Below, piece by piece: positions 25,136 to 32,578 of a stretch of DNA of 64,000 nucleotides. The stretch covers positions 7,437,241-7,501,240 of the forward strand of contig NZ_JAUSQZ010000001.1 in NCBI RefSeq assembly GCF_030811555.1, in the 5' to 3' direction. Within the stretch, counting starts at the first letter, position 1. Every line of letters starts with the position of its first letter. The translations under genes were made by a program, and so were the position numbers. This DNA comes from Kineosporia succinea (GTDB lineage Bacteria > Actinomycetota > Actinomycetes > Actinomycetales > Kineosporiaceae). The notes under the pieces were generated by a model that searched no databases, was not told the DNA's origin, and saw nothing but the letters and a program-made list of their open reading frames with translations.

Positions 25136-25879
25136 TCAGTGCGCGTTCAGGGCCTCTACCGCCGCGGGGTAGCGGCCCTCGACCTCGGCCCGGCGCAGGA
25201 AGCTCACGGTCCTGACCAGGATCTCGTGCGCGTCGGGCTCGCTCTCCAGCAGCGCCATCACCTCGTCGGCGAATTCGTCGAGGGGCATGAAGTGCTCGAC
25301 GTCCGAGCCCCCCGGGAGCAGCTCGGTGCGCACGGCGGGCGGGACGATCTCGATGACCTGCACGGGGGTGCCCGCCAGCTGCAGGCGGATCGACTCGGTG
25401 AACAGGTGCACGAACGCCTTGCTGCCGTTGTAGGTGGGGGTCAGGGCCAGCGGGACGTGGGCCAGGCCGGACGAGACGGTCACCAGGGCGGCCCGGGGCC
25501 GGGTGCGCAGGTGGTCGACGAAGGCGGCGATCAGGCGCAGCGGGCCGTTGACGTTGGTGTCGACGATGCTCGTCGCGTCGGCCAGGAAGTCCGGCCCGAG
25601 CACGTTCTCGGCCTTCATGATCCCGGCCATCGCGATCAGCACGTCCAGGTCGGGGTACTGCTCGAGCACCTCGTCGCGGGCCCGCAGCACCGAGGCCGGG
25701 TCGGTGGTGTCGATGACGACCGTGCCGAAGCCGTGCTGCTGCTTCAGCTCGGCGAGGAGCTGGGCGCGGCGACCGCCGATGATCACGGTGTTGCCCGCCG
25801 CCCGCAGCCGCACGGCCAGGGCCAGGCCGATGCCCGAGGTGGCGCCGGGGACGAAGATGGTGTTTCCGGTGATGTTCAT
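25136..25879 (-). CDS. SDR-family oxidoreductase (DltE-like)
   Basis: 247-aa short-chain dehydrogenase. It has the NAD(P)-binding GATSGIGLALA near residue 14, an acidic DTTDP segment, MAGIMK in place of NNAG, and catalytic Ser-Tyr-Lys in VSSGLAHVPLALTPTYNGSKAF. The sequence resembles DltE-type SDRs. The ATG lies 102 bp from the divergent XRE regulator that starts at 25982. The arrangement repeats the mdaB/XRE module at 16.6-18.3 kb, so redox-enzyme induction by a small ligand is likely (inference). Confidence 0.9.
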   Translation of the reverse strand: MNITGNTIFVPGATSGIGLALAVRLRAAGNTVIIGGRRAQLLAELKQQHGFGTVVIDTTDPASVLRARDEVLEQYPDLDVLIAMAGIMKAENVLGPDFLADATSIVDTNVNGPLRLIAAFVDHLRTRPRAALVTVSSGLAHVPLALTPTYNGSKAFVHLFTESIRLQLAGTPVQVIEIVPPAVRTELLPGGSDVEHFMPLDEFADEVMALLESEPDAHEILVRTVSFLRRAEVEGRYPAAVEALNAH

Positions 25880-25981
25880 GCCGTCGAATCTGCGGGCACC
25901 CGGTCCGGAACGGGAGAGGACCTTCGTTCGTAGGACTCCGGGTCCCTGGATCCGACGCCGGGGATCGGCCAGGGTGGGGAC

Positions 25982-26845
25982 ATGGATCGTCCCGCCCTGG
26001 CCACCTTCCTGCGCGCCCGTCGCGACGGCCTGCAGCCCGAGGACGTCGGGCTGCCCCCGGGCGTGCGGCGGCGCACGGCCGGGTTGCGGCGCGACGAGGT
26101 GGCGGCGCTGGCCGGGATGTCCACCGACTACTACGTGCGCATGGAGCAGGAGCGCAGCCGCCAGCCGTCCGAGCAGCTGCTGTCCGCGCTGGCCCGGGCG
26201 CTGCGCCTCGACAACGACGAGCGCGACTACCTGTACCGGCTGTGCGGGCAGTCCGCGCCCGAGCGCTCGCCGCTGGACACCCATGTGGCCCCGGCCCTGA
26301 TGCGGGTGCTCGACCAGCTCACCGGCACACCCGCCCTGATCATCTCCAGCCTGGGCGAGACCCTGGTGCAGAACCGGCTCTCCCTCGCCCTGCACGGCGA
26401 CCAGTCGCGCTTCACCGGCCCGGCGCGCAGCAGCGTCTACCGCTGGTTCACCGACCCCCGCGAGCGCGACGCCTATCCCCCGGCCGACCACGAGCACCAG
26501 AGCCGGGTGCAGGTCGCGCACCTGCGGGCCAGTTACGGGCTGGGCGGTGAGCGCTCGCGGGCGGGAGCGCTGGTTCGGGCGCTGCGCAGGGCCAGCCCGG
26601 AGTTCACGGCGATCTGGGAGCTGCAGGAGGTGGCCCGGCGGTTCGACGACCACAAGACGCTGGTGCACCCGGAGGTCGGTGAGATCGAGCTGGACTGCCA
26701 GGCCCTGTTCACCGAGGACCAGGGTCAGACGCTGCTGGTGCTCACCGCTGCTCCCCGCAGTGAGGCGGCGCAGAAGCTGGAGCTGCTGGCGGTGCTGGGC
26801 CAGCAGCGGTTCCGGCCGACTCCGGACGACGAGCTCAGCCGGTGA
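25982..26845 (+). CDS. XRE/MmyB-like transcriptional regulator
   Basis: 287-aa regulator of the same family as the one at 17399: HTH with GLRRDEVAALAGMSTDYYVRMEQER, then the MmyB-like domain (PALIISSLGETLVQNRLSLALHGD, YRWFTDPRERD, HPEVGEIELDCQALFTEDQGQTLLVLTA). The N-terminal MDRPALATFLRARRDGLQPEDVGLP is canonical for the family. It is divergent from the DltE-like SDR, its probable target. Its stop overlaps the convergent adenosine deaminase end by 11 bp. Confidence 0.9.
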   Translation: MDRPALATFLRARRDGLQPEDVGLPPGVRRRTAGLRRDEVAALAGMSTDYYVRMEQERSRQPSEQLLSALARALRLDNDERDYLYRLCGQSAPERSPLDTHVAPALMRVLDQLTGTPALIISSLGETLVQNRLSLALHGDQSRFTGPARSSVYRWFTDPRERDAYPPADHEHQSRVQVAHLRASYGLGGERSRAGALVRALRRASPEFTAIWELQEVARRFDDHKTLVHPEVGEIELDCQALFTEDQGQTLLVLTAAPRSEAAQKLELLAVLGQQRFRPTPDDELSR

Positions 26846-27860
26846 ATCCCTGGGTGTAGGCGTCAATCTCGGCCATGAGCGTCTTCTTTCCGGCGTCGCT
26901 CAGGAACGACGCGGTGACGGCGGCGCGGGCGAGGTCGGCCACGCCGTGGTGGTCGAGGCCGAGCAGGCGTGCGGCCACGGCGTACTCCTCCTCGAGCGTG
27001 GTGCCGAACATGGGCGGGTCGTCGGAGTTGACGGTGACGGTGACGCCGGCCTCGACCAGGCGGGCCAGCGGGTGCTCCTCGATCGAGGCGACGGCGCGGG
27101 TGCGCACGTTGGAGGTCGGGCAGACCTCGAGCGCGATGCCGTGCGTGGCGAGGTGCCGCATCAGGGCCGGGTCCTGCGCCGCCGCGATCCCGTGACCGAT
27201 GCGTTCGGCACCCAGCTCGTTCAGCGCGTCCCACATCGTCTGCGGCCCGGTGGTCTCGCCGGCGTGCGGGACGCTGTGCAGACCGGCCGCGCGGGCGGCG
27301 TCGAAGAACGGGCGGAACTGCGGCCGGGGCACGCCGATCTCGGGCCCGCCGAGGCCGAAACCGACCAGGCCGTCCGGGTGTTCGTCGAGAGCGAGGCGCA
27401 GGGTGGCCTCGGCGGCGGGCAGGCCCTCCTCGCCGGGGATGTCGAAGATCCAGCGCAGGTCGATGCCGAAGTCGCGGGCGGCGGCCGTTCTCGCGTCTTC
27501 GATGGCGGCGCACACCGCGGGGGCCGGGATGCCCCGGCGCACGTGGGAGTACGGGGTGACGGTGAGCTCGGCGTACCGGACCTGCTGGCGGGCCAGTTCG
27601 CGGGCGACCTCGTAGGTGAGGGTGCGCACGTCCTCGTCGTCACGGATCAGGTCCATGACGCTGAGGTAGACCTCGATGAAGTGGGCGAAGTCCTTGAACG
27701 CGAAATAGTCGGCCAGGGCGGCCGGGTCGGTGGGCACCGGCGAGCGGCCCTCGTGGCGGGCGGCCAGCTCGGCCACGATGCGCGGTGAGGCCGAGCCGAC
27801 GTGGTGCACGTGCAGCTCGGCCTTCGGCAGCCCGGCGATGAAGGTGGTCAGGTCGGTCAC
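26835..27860 (-). CDS. add: Adenosine deaminase
   Basis: 341-aa adenosine/adenine deaminase family enzyme: purine salvage, adenosine to inosine plus ammonia, with one zinc ion. The N-terminal metal motif is KAELHVHHVGSAS, a variant of the usual ELHxHLDG in which Leu-Asp is replaced. Later motifs are HAGETTGP (His-Glu catalytic pair), GHGIAA and TVNSDDPPMFGT (metal-binding Asp and substrate Asp). This HVHHVGS variant is also known in actinobacterial ADA-like proteins, so substrate preference may differ. GTG at 27860 chosen, with AGGAGAA 4 nt upstream. Confidence 0.92.
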   Translation of the reverse strand: MTDLTTFIAGLPKAELHVHHVGSASPRIVAELAARHEGRSPVPTDPAALADYFAFKDFAHFIEVYLSVMDLIRDDEDVRTLTYEVARELARQQVRYAELTVTPYSHVRRGIPAPAVCAAIEDARTAAARDFGIDLRWIFDIPGEEGLPAAEATLRLALDEHPDGLVGFGLGGPEIGVPRPQFRPFFDAARAAGLHSVPHAGETTGPQTMWDALNELGAERIGHGIAAAQDPALMRHLATHGIALEVCPTSNVRTRAVASIEEHPLARLVEAGVTVTVNSDDPPMFGTTLEEEYAVAARLLGLDHHGVADLARAAVTASFLSDAGKKTLMAEIDAYTQGFTG

Positions 27861-27932
27861 GGGTTCTCCTGGAGCTCGGATGCGCGGCGGGCCACATCCT
27901 CTCAGCCTTGAGATCCGGCCGGAGCTGCCGAT

Positions 27933-28664
27933 ATGACCGGTGTGGCCAGCTCGCGACGCAAACCGGTACGCGGGCGCCCCACCCTGCGGCGGCGATGGCA
28001 GGCCCTGGTCCGGCACCGGGTGAAGCCGGTGGTCATCGGTGGGGCCGCCCTGACCGCGGCCGCGACCGCGACCCTGGGGCTGGTGCTGCACGGCCTGATC
28101 GACGACGTGCCGCCGGCGCCGCGTCCGCTGGGGGCGACGCTGCCGCTGGACTGGAGGGGTCTCGCCTGCGCCGTCGACACCGCGGATGCTTCCGACCCCG
28201 ACCTCGTCACGCACGTCTTCGACGCCGAGCAGCGGGCCAACGCCCGGATCATCGTGCGGACCGCGGCCCGGCTGGACCTGCCGCCCCGGGCCTGGATCAT
28301 CGCGCTGGCCACCGCCATCCAGGAGTCGAGCCTGCGCAACCTCGACCACGGCGACGTCGTCGGCCCGGACTCGCGCGGGCTGTTCCAGCAGCGCGCCGCC
28401 TGGGGACCGGACCGGGCCCGGATGAACCCGGCCGCCGCGACCCGCCTGTTCCTGACCGGCGGACGCGGCGGGCAGGCGGGCCTGACCGATATCCCCGGCT
28501 GGCAGGACCTTTCGCTGTCCCGGGCGGCTCAGGCCGTGCAGCGCTCCGCGCATCCGGAGGCGTACGCGAGCCACGAACTCGAGGCGACCGCCCTGGTCCT
28601 GGAGAACACCGACGACCCGGTGACCGCCGCGTCCCTGCGGGCCGCCTGCACCCGTCCCGCCTGA
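27933..28664 (+). CDS. Membrane-anchored lysozyme-like hypothetical protein
   Basis: 243 aa: a basic N-terminal tail, one membrane helix (KPVVIGGAALTAAATATLGLVLHGL), then an extracytoplasmic domain. The core RANARIIVRTAARLDLPPRAWIIALATAIQESSLRNLDHGD, then SRGLFQQRAAWGPD, has the look of a lytic-transglycosylase/lysozyme fold, where the Glu in AIQES would be the catalytic acid and GLFQQR the usual GLxQ. Enzyme activity is an inference from this motif. ATG start; divergent from the deaminase gene. Confidence 0.82.
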   Translation: MTGVASSRRKPVRGRPTLRRRWQALVRHRVKPVVIGGAALTAAATATLGLVLHGLIDDVPPAPRPLGATLPLDWRGLACAVDTADASDPDLVTHVFDAEQRANARIIVRTAARLDLPPRAWIIALATAIQESSLRNLDHGDVVGPDSRGLFQQRAAWGPDRARMNPAAATRLFLTGGRGGQAGLTDIPGWQDLSLSRAAQAVQRSAHPEAYASHELEATALVLENTDDPVTAASLRAACTRPA

Positions 28665-28719
28665 GACCGCCTTGCCTGCACGCTCCCGCCTGAGACCCGT
28701 CCCGCCTGGAACAGGGCGT

Positions 28720-29529
28720 TCAGCCCTGGGCCGTGGGCCGCACCACGATCTCGTTGACGTCCACGTCGTCCGGCTGATCGATCGCGAAGGCGATGGCCCG
28801 GGCGACGGCCGACGCGTCGATCGCGACCTCCTGCACCTGGTCCCAGGTCGCGACGCCGTCCGGGTTGCTCTCCGGGGGACGCTCCCCCACGAACTCGGTG
28901 CGGATCATGCCGGGCGAGACCGCGGTGACCCGGATCGAGGGGCCGGCCTCCTGGCGCAGGGCCTCGGAGATCGTGCGCACGGCGTTCTTGGCCCCGGCGT
29001 AGATCGCCTGTCCGGCCACGATTCTCAGGCCGGAGGTCGAGACGGTCTGCACGAAGTGGCCGCCGCCCTGCTCGCGGAAGACCGGCAGGGCGGCGGTGAT
29101 CCCGTACACGACGCCCTTGAGGTTCACGTCGATCATGTCGTCGACCTGCTCGTCGGTCAGGGTCTCGATCGGGGCGACGGTGGCGACCCCGGCGTTGCTC
29201 ACCAGCACGTCCATCCGCCCGAAACGGTTGCGGGCCAGGGAAATCAGGGCCTTGACGTCCTCGCGGCGGCGCACGTCGGTGACGGCCCAGGCCACGTTCT
29301 CGGCGCCAGTGTTCTCGCCGCCAGCGTTCTCGGCGCCAGTGTTCTCGCCGCCGGCGTTCTCGGCGCCGACGCTCTCGCCGCTGATGCGGGCCGCGACCTG
29401 CTCGAGCCGGTCGGCGCGACGGCCCCCCAGCACCAGACGCGCACCCTGCCCGGCCAGCAGCTCGGCCGTGGCCGCGCCGATCCCGCTGCCGGCTCCGGTG
29501 ATGACGACGACCTTGCCTGCGATGCTCAC
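28720..29529 (-). CDS. SDR-family oxidoreductase with pentapeptide-repeat insertion
   Basis: 269-aa short-chain dehydrogenase: TGAGSGIGAATAELLA cofactor loop, VSNAGVATVAP, catalytic Ser in VSTSGLRIV and YAGAKNAV (YxxxK). Between beta-2 and beta-3, where an SDR normally has a short loop ahead of the VTDV adenine-binding strand, sits an inserted tract of GAENAGGENT type encoded by 15-bp repeats. GTG start with TGGAGGA 4 nt upstream. It is divergent from a TetR gene and controlled by a palindrome pair (see operators). Substrate unknown. Confidence 0.92.
   Translation of the reverse strand: MSIAGKVVVITGAGSGIGAATAELLAGQGARLVLGGRRADRLEQVAARISGESVGAENAGGENTGAENAGGENTGAENVAWAVTDVRRREDVKALISLARNRFGRMDVLVSNAGVATVAPIETLTDEQVDDMIDVNLKGVVYGITAALPVFREQGGGHFVQTVSTSGLRIVAGQAIYAGAKNAVRTISEALRQEAGPSIRVTAVSPGMIRTEFVGERPPESNPDGVATWDQVQEVAIDASAVARAIAFAIDQPDDVDVNEIVVRPTAQG
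29296..29385. repeat. 15-bp coding tandem repeat inside the SDR gene
   Basis: Six consecutive 15-bp units of GTTCTCGGCGCCAGT / GTTCTCGCCGCCAGC type (+ strand), encoding alternating GAENA and GGENT pentapeptides within the SDR. The last two units are more diverged. Confidence 0.85.
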
Positions 29530-29542
29530 GGTTCCTCCAAGT

Positions 29543-29554
29543 GGACACGTGTCC
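29543..29554. promoter_or_regulatory. TetR operator candidate, SDR-proximal
   Basis: Perfect 12-bp palindrome GGACACGTGTCC, 13 bp upstream of the SDR start codon. It is one of two such sites in the divergent gap and is probably bound by the adjacent TetR protein. Confidence 0.65.
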
Positions 29555-29576
29555 GTTTGACTCACCCACCATAAGC

Positions 29577-29588
29577 GGACGCGTGTCC
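29577..29588. promoter_or_regulatory. TetR operator candidate, TetR-proximal
   Basis: GGACGCGTGTCC, differing from the perfect palindrome by one base; centre-to-centre distance to the first site is 34 bp, just over three helical turns. It lies 25 bp before the TetR GTG. Confidence 0.6.
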
Positions 29589-29613
29589 GGTTGGCCAGCG
29601 GCACAATGGCCGG

Positions 29614-30171
29614 GTGACGAGTTCGACAGGATCGACGGGACGGCGCGCGGACGCCGAGCAGAACCGCGCGCGCATCGTGGAGGTGGCCCGGGCGGCCCTG
29701 ACCCGCAGCAGCGACGCGGCGCTCAACGCGATCGCGAAAGAGGCCGGGGTCGGGCAGGGCACGCTCTACCGGCACTTCCCCACCCGTGAGGCCCTGCTGG
29801 TCGAGGTCTACCGCACCGATCTGCGTGACCTGCTCGACGCCGCCCCCGGCCTGCTGCGCGAGCACGCGCCCGACGTGGCGCTGCGGCGCTGGCTCGACCG
29901 GCTGGCCGCCTACGGGCGGATCAAGCACGGCGCTGCCCAGGCGGTGCGGGCCGCCACCCGGGCCGACCTGTCGGCCGAGTACTACGCCGAGACCGTCGCC
30001 ACCATCGGGCTCCTGCTCACCGCCGGGCAGGACGCCGGGTCGCTGCGCCCCGACACCGACGCCGAGGACGTGCTGCTGCTGGTCGGGTTCCTGTGGCGGG
30101 TGCCGAACGAGGACTGGGAGGCGCGCACGGCGCTCCTGCTCGACGTGGTGATGGACGGGCTGCGGTGCTGA
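29614..30171 (+). CDS. TetR-family regulator
   Basis: 185-aa TetR repressor: N-terminal HTH (NRARIVEVARAALTRSSDAALNAIAKEAGVGQGTLYRHFPTREALL) and a ligand domain of TetR_C type ending LDVVMDGLRC. GTG start. It is divergent from the SDR gene, with two matching 12-bp palindromes between them, so it most likely represses both itself and the SDR until a small ligand binds. Confidence 0.92.
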   Translation: MTSSTGSTGRRADAEQNRARIVEVARAALTRSSDAALNAIAKEAGVGQGTLYRHFPTREALLVEVYRTDLRDLLDAAPGLLREHAPDVALRRWLDRLAAYGRIKHGAAQAVRAATRADLSAEYYAETVATIGLLLTAGQDAGSLRPDTDAEDVLLLVGFLWRVPNEDWEARTALLLDVVMDGLRC

Positions 30172-30202
30172 CCGGGCCTACGATTCGCGGCATGGATCAG
30201 CG

Positions 30203-31342
30203 GTGGACGGGAAAGCGGTGACCCGGCAGGTTCTGGAGGTGGGCGGCTCGAACCGGGCCCCGCTCGAGCGGAGCTCGGCCCGCCGCGCGGTGATCGCCGG
30301 GGTGCTGGTGCTGGCCGTCGCGGGAGCCTTCGCGGGCTGGCGGATGCACACCGCCGCGGGTCACCGCGCGACCCAGCAGGCGGCGTTCGAGCAGGCGGCG
30401 GGTGCTCTGGCCGGGGCCGAGGGAGTCCGCTACCAGGACGGGACCTTCGACGTCCGGATCACCTCGGGCGGGGCGTTCACCGGCACGGCCGTGCTGCGCA
30501 GCACGCCGACGCCGGTGATGCGGGTGGCCGGCGAGACCTACATCGAGGCGTCGGCGCTGCTCGTCAACGCCCTGACCGACAGCAGCGACGAGACCCGGGG
30601 CGCCTGGGTGCACGTGGGGCCGTTCGCGGCCGCCCGGCTCGAGTCGCCGTTCCGGGCCTACGCCGACCTGCCCGCCTCCCCCACCGACCTGGCCGACCGC
30701 GTGCGCCGGGAGCTCGGGGCCGGGACCACGACGTTCGCCGGCGATCTGGAACGCCGGAGCTACCAGGGCACCGACGTGTGGGAGGCGGACACCGCCCTGG
30801 GGCCGGTCCGGATCACCGCCGACGCCCCGCACCGTGTGTTCACCGTGCCCTCGCAGCTGGTGGCCCCCGACGACCGCTCGGTCTCGACCGAGGGCACGAT
30901 CGACGTGCTCGACGCCGCGACCGTGAGCGCCACCAACGGCGAGGTCGCCGACCAGGTGCGCGACGCGTCCCCACGGGTGCTGGACCTGGCGTACGCGATC
31001 GCGCTGGAGCAGGAGTCCGGCCCGGACTGTTTCACCGATCCGGCGGTCTGCACGGCGGCGAGCACCGCCACGGTCAGCGTGCGCCCGGGTGAGAGCCCGG
31101 CGGACGCCGAGCGGGTGCGGGTCACCTACTCGGCCACCATGGGCACCGCCGGCCGGAAGATCGGGTCGTGCACGTCGTCCCCCGTTCTCGAGGTGGGCGC
31201 ACCCGAGACGATCAGCTGCGAGCACCGCAACACCGCCCGGGCACTGCGGGGGGCCGACGTCCTGTCCTACGAGATGACCTCCAAGGCAAGGGTTTTCACG
31301 TCGCTGGACGCGACGGGGATCATCGCCGGCCTGACGCCCTAG
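30203..31342 (+). CDS. Membrane-anchored hypothetical protein
   Basis: 379 aa with a single N-terminal membrane helix (RRAVIAGVLVLAVAGAFAGW near residues 27-46) and a large extracytoplasmic part. No Cys lipobox is present at the helix end. The mature region has internal text such as FDVRITSGGAFTGTAVLRSTPTPVMRVAGETYIEA, with beta-rich character recalling LppX/LprG-like domains, and three Cys near the C-terminus (DCFTD, VCTAAS, SCTSS plus SCEHR). Function unknown. GTG at 30203 is tentative; a GTG at 30218 is also possible. Confidence 0.75.
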   Translation: MDGKAVTRQVLEVGGSNRAPLERSSARRAVIAGVLVLAVAGAFAGWRMHTAAGHRATQQAAFEQAAGALAGAEGVRYQDGTFDVRITSGGAFTGTAVLRSTPTPVMRVAGETYIEASALLVNALTDSSDETRGAWVHVGPFAAARLESPFRAYADLPASPTDLADRVRRELGAGTTTFAGDLERRSYQGTDVWEADTALGPVRITADAPHRVFTVPSQLVAPDDRSVSTEGTIDVLDAATVSATNGEVADQVRDASPRVLDLAYAIALEQESGPDCFTDPAVCTAASTATVSVRPGESPADAERVRVTYSATMGTAGRKIGSCTSSPVLEVGAPETISCEHRNTARALRGADVLSYEMTSKARVFTSLDATGIIAGLTP

Positions 31343-31343
31343 G

Positions 31344-32417
31344 TCACGGCGCCGGCTCGAGCACCGGGCGGGCGAGGGCCTCGTCCACGTCGTCCGGGGC
31401 CTGGCGCTCGTCGACACCCGACATCCGCAGCAGGTCGACGGCCAGCCCGCGGATCTGGCCGATCATCATCGCCGAGGCCAGGCGGGGTTCCTCGCCCAGC
31501 GCCTCGCCGGCGGTGCGGGCCGCGTGCAGGACCGTGGGCACGACCGTCGTCCCGGTACCGGTCCCGAGCAGCACGCCGAGATCGGTGACCGCCCCGGACA
31601 ACTCACGCAGAGCCTGCTCGAGCGGGGCCGGCAACGGAGCCCCGCTGCGGGCGACCACGACGCCCGAGCGGGCCAGCACGCGCAGGTTGCGCACGGCGTA
31701 GTCGAGGTGGCGGACGGTCTTCTCGAAGTCCGGGCGGTCGCCGTTCCGGCGCCGGAGCCAGGACGTCTCGCGCACGGCCTGCATCCCCGAGCGCAGCGCG
31801 TCGATGCGGGCGTCGAGTCGGCGGGCCTGCTCGAGGGCGTCGAGGGCGGCCGGGACCTGGCCACCGGACGCGGCGGCCCGGACGGCGTCGAGAACCTGGC
31901 TGACGGCGACCAGGGTGGAGCGCAGGTCCTCGCGCAGGTGTCGCGCCGGGGCCCGGCCGGTGAAGGCCTGGCTGATCACGAGGGCGCAGCCACCGCCGAT
32001 GACGACGTCGACCAGGCGCGCCGAGACCCCGGAGGGGGCGACCGCCGGCCCGACGGCGACGTAGAGCGCGGAGACGGACCCCTGCACCACGACGACCGCG
32101 TTGGCGCTGGTGAGAACGGCCAGCAGGCTGAGGACGAGGACCGACCCGGCGACCGTGACCAGGGGCTCGTCGGTGAGCAGGCGCAGCAGGTGCGCGGTGA
32201 GGATGCCGACGAGCACGCCGCCCCAGACCTCCAGGGCGCGGCGCACCCGCTGGCCGCGGATCTGCCCGAGCACGAGCATGGTCGAGGCGGGGGCGAAGAA
32301 GCTCTCCGGCCGGACGCCGAGAATGCTGGTCGCGATCAGCCAGGCGATGCTGGCGGCGATCACCGACTCGGTCACGAAGAGCCAGCTTCCGGAGAGTCTC
32401 CGGTGGAGCAGTGCCAC
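31344..32417 (-). CDS. FUSC-like / aromatic acid exporter family membrane protein
   Basis: About 357 aa. The N-terminal half has about six membrane helices (VTESVIAASIAWLIATSILG, FFAPASTMLVLGQIRGQRVRRALEVWGGVLVGI, VTVAGSVLVLSLLAVLTSANAVVVVQGS) with the FUSC/YccS-type GQRVRRALE motif. The C-terminal half is a soluble helical domain (HLREDLRSTLVAVSQVLDAV to MMIGQIRGLAVDLL). Related proteins export aromatic acids or polyamine-like compounds; the substrate is unknown. GTG start at 32417 after GGAGG. It converges with the preceding gene with 1 bp between the stops. Confidence 0.85.
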   Translation of the reverse strand: MALLHRRLSGSWLFVTESVIAASIAWLIATSILGVRPESFFAPASTMLVLGQIRGQRVRRALEVWGGVLVGILTAHLLRLLTDEPLVTVAGSVLVLSLLAVLTSANAVVVVQGSVSALYVAVGPAVAPSGVSARLVDVVIGGGCALVISQAFTGRAPARHLREDLRSTLVAVSQVLDAVRAAASGGQVPAALDALEQARRLDARIDALRSGMQAVRETSWLRRRNGDRPDFEKTVRHLDYAVRNLRVLARSGVVVARSGAPLPAPLEQALRELSGAVTDLGVLLGTGTGTTVVPTVLHAARTAGEALGEEPRLASAMMIGQIRGLAVDLLRMSGVDERQAPDDVDEALARPVLEPAP

Positions 32418-32578
32418 GAGTTCGAGCCTCCGCGGTGGTGGTGGGGATGCGGGAGGCGGCACTGCGCTCCGGTTCAGGACCAGGAACGACCCTACGTGTT
32501 CAGTACGGCGGCCCCGTCCGCTTCCTGCACCCTTACGGCGCGCTTTTACCCGGCCGAAACCGGATGTTGACGTGGCTC

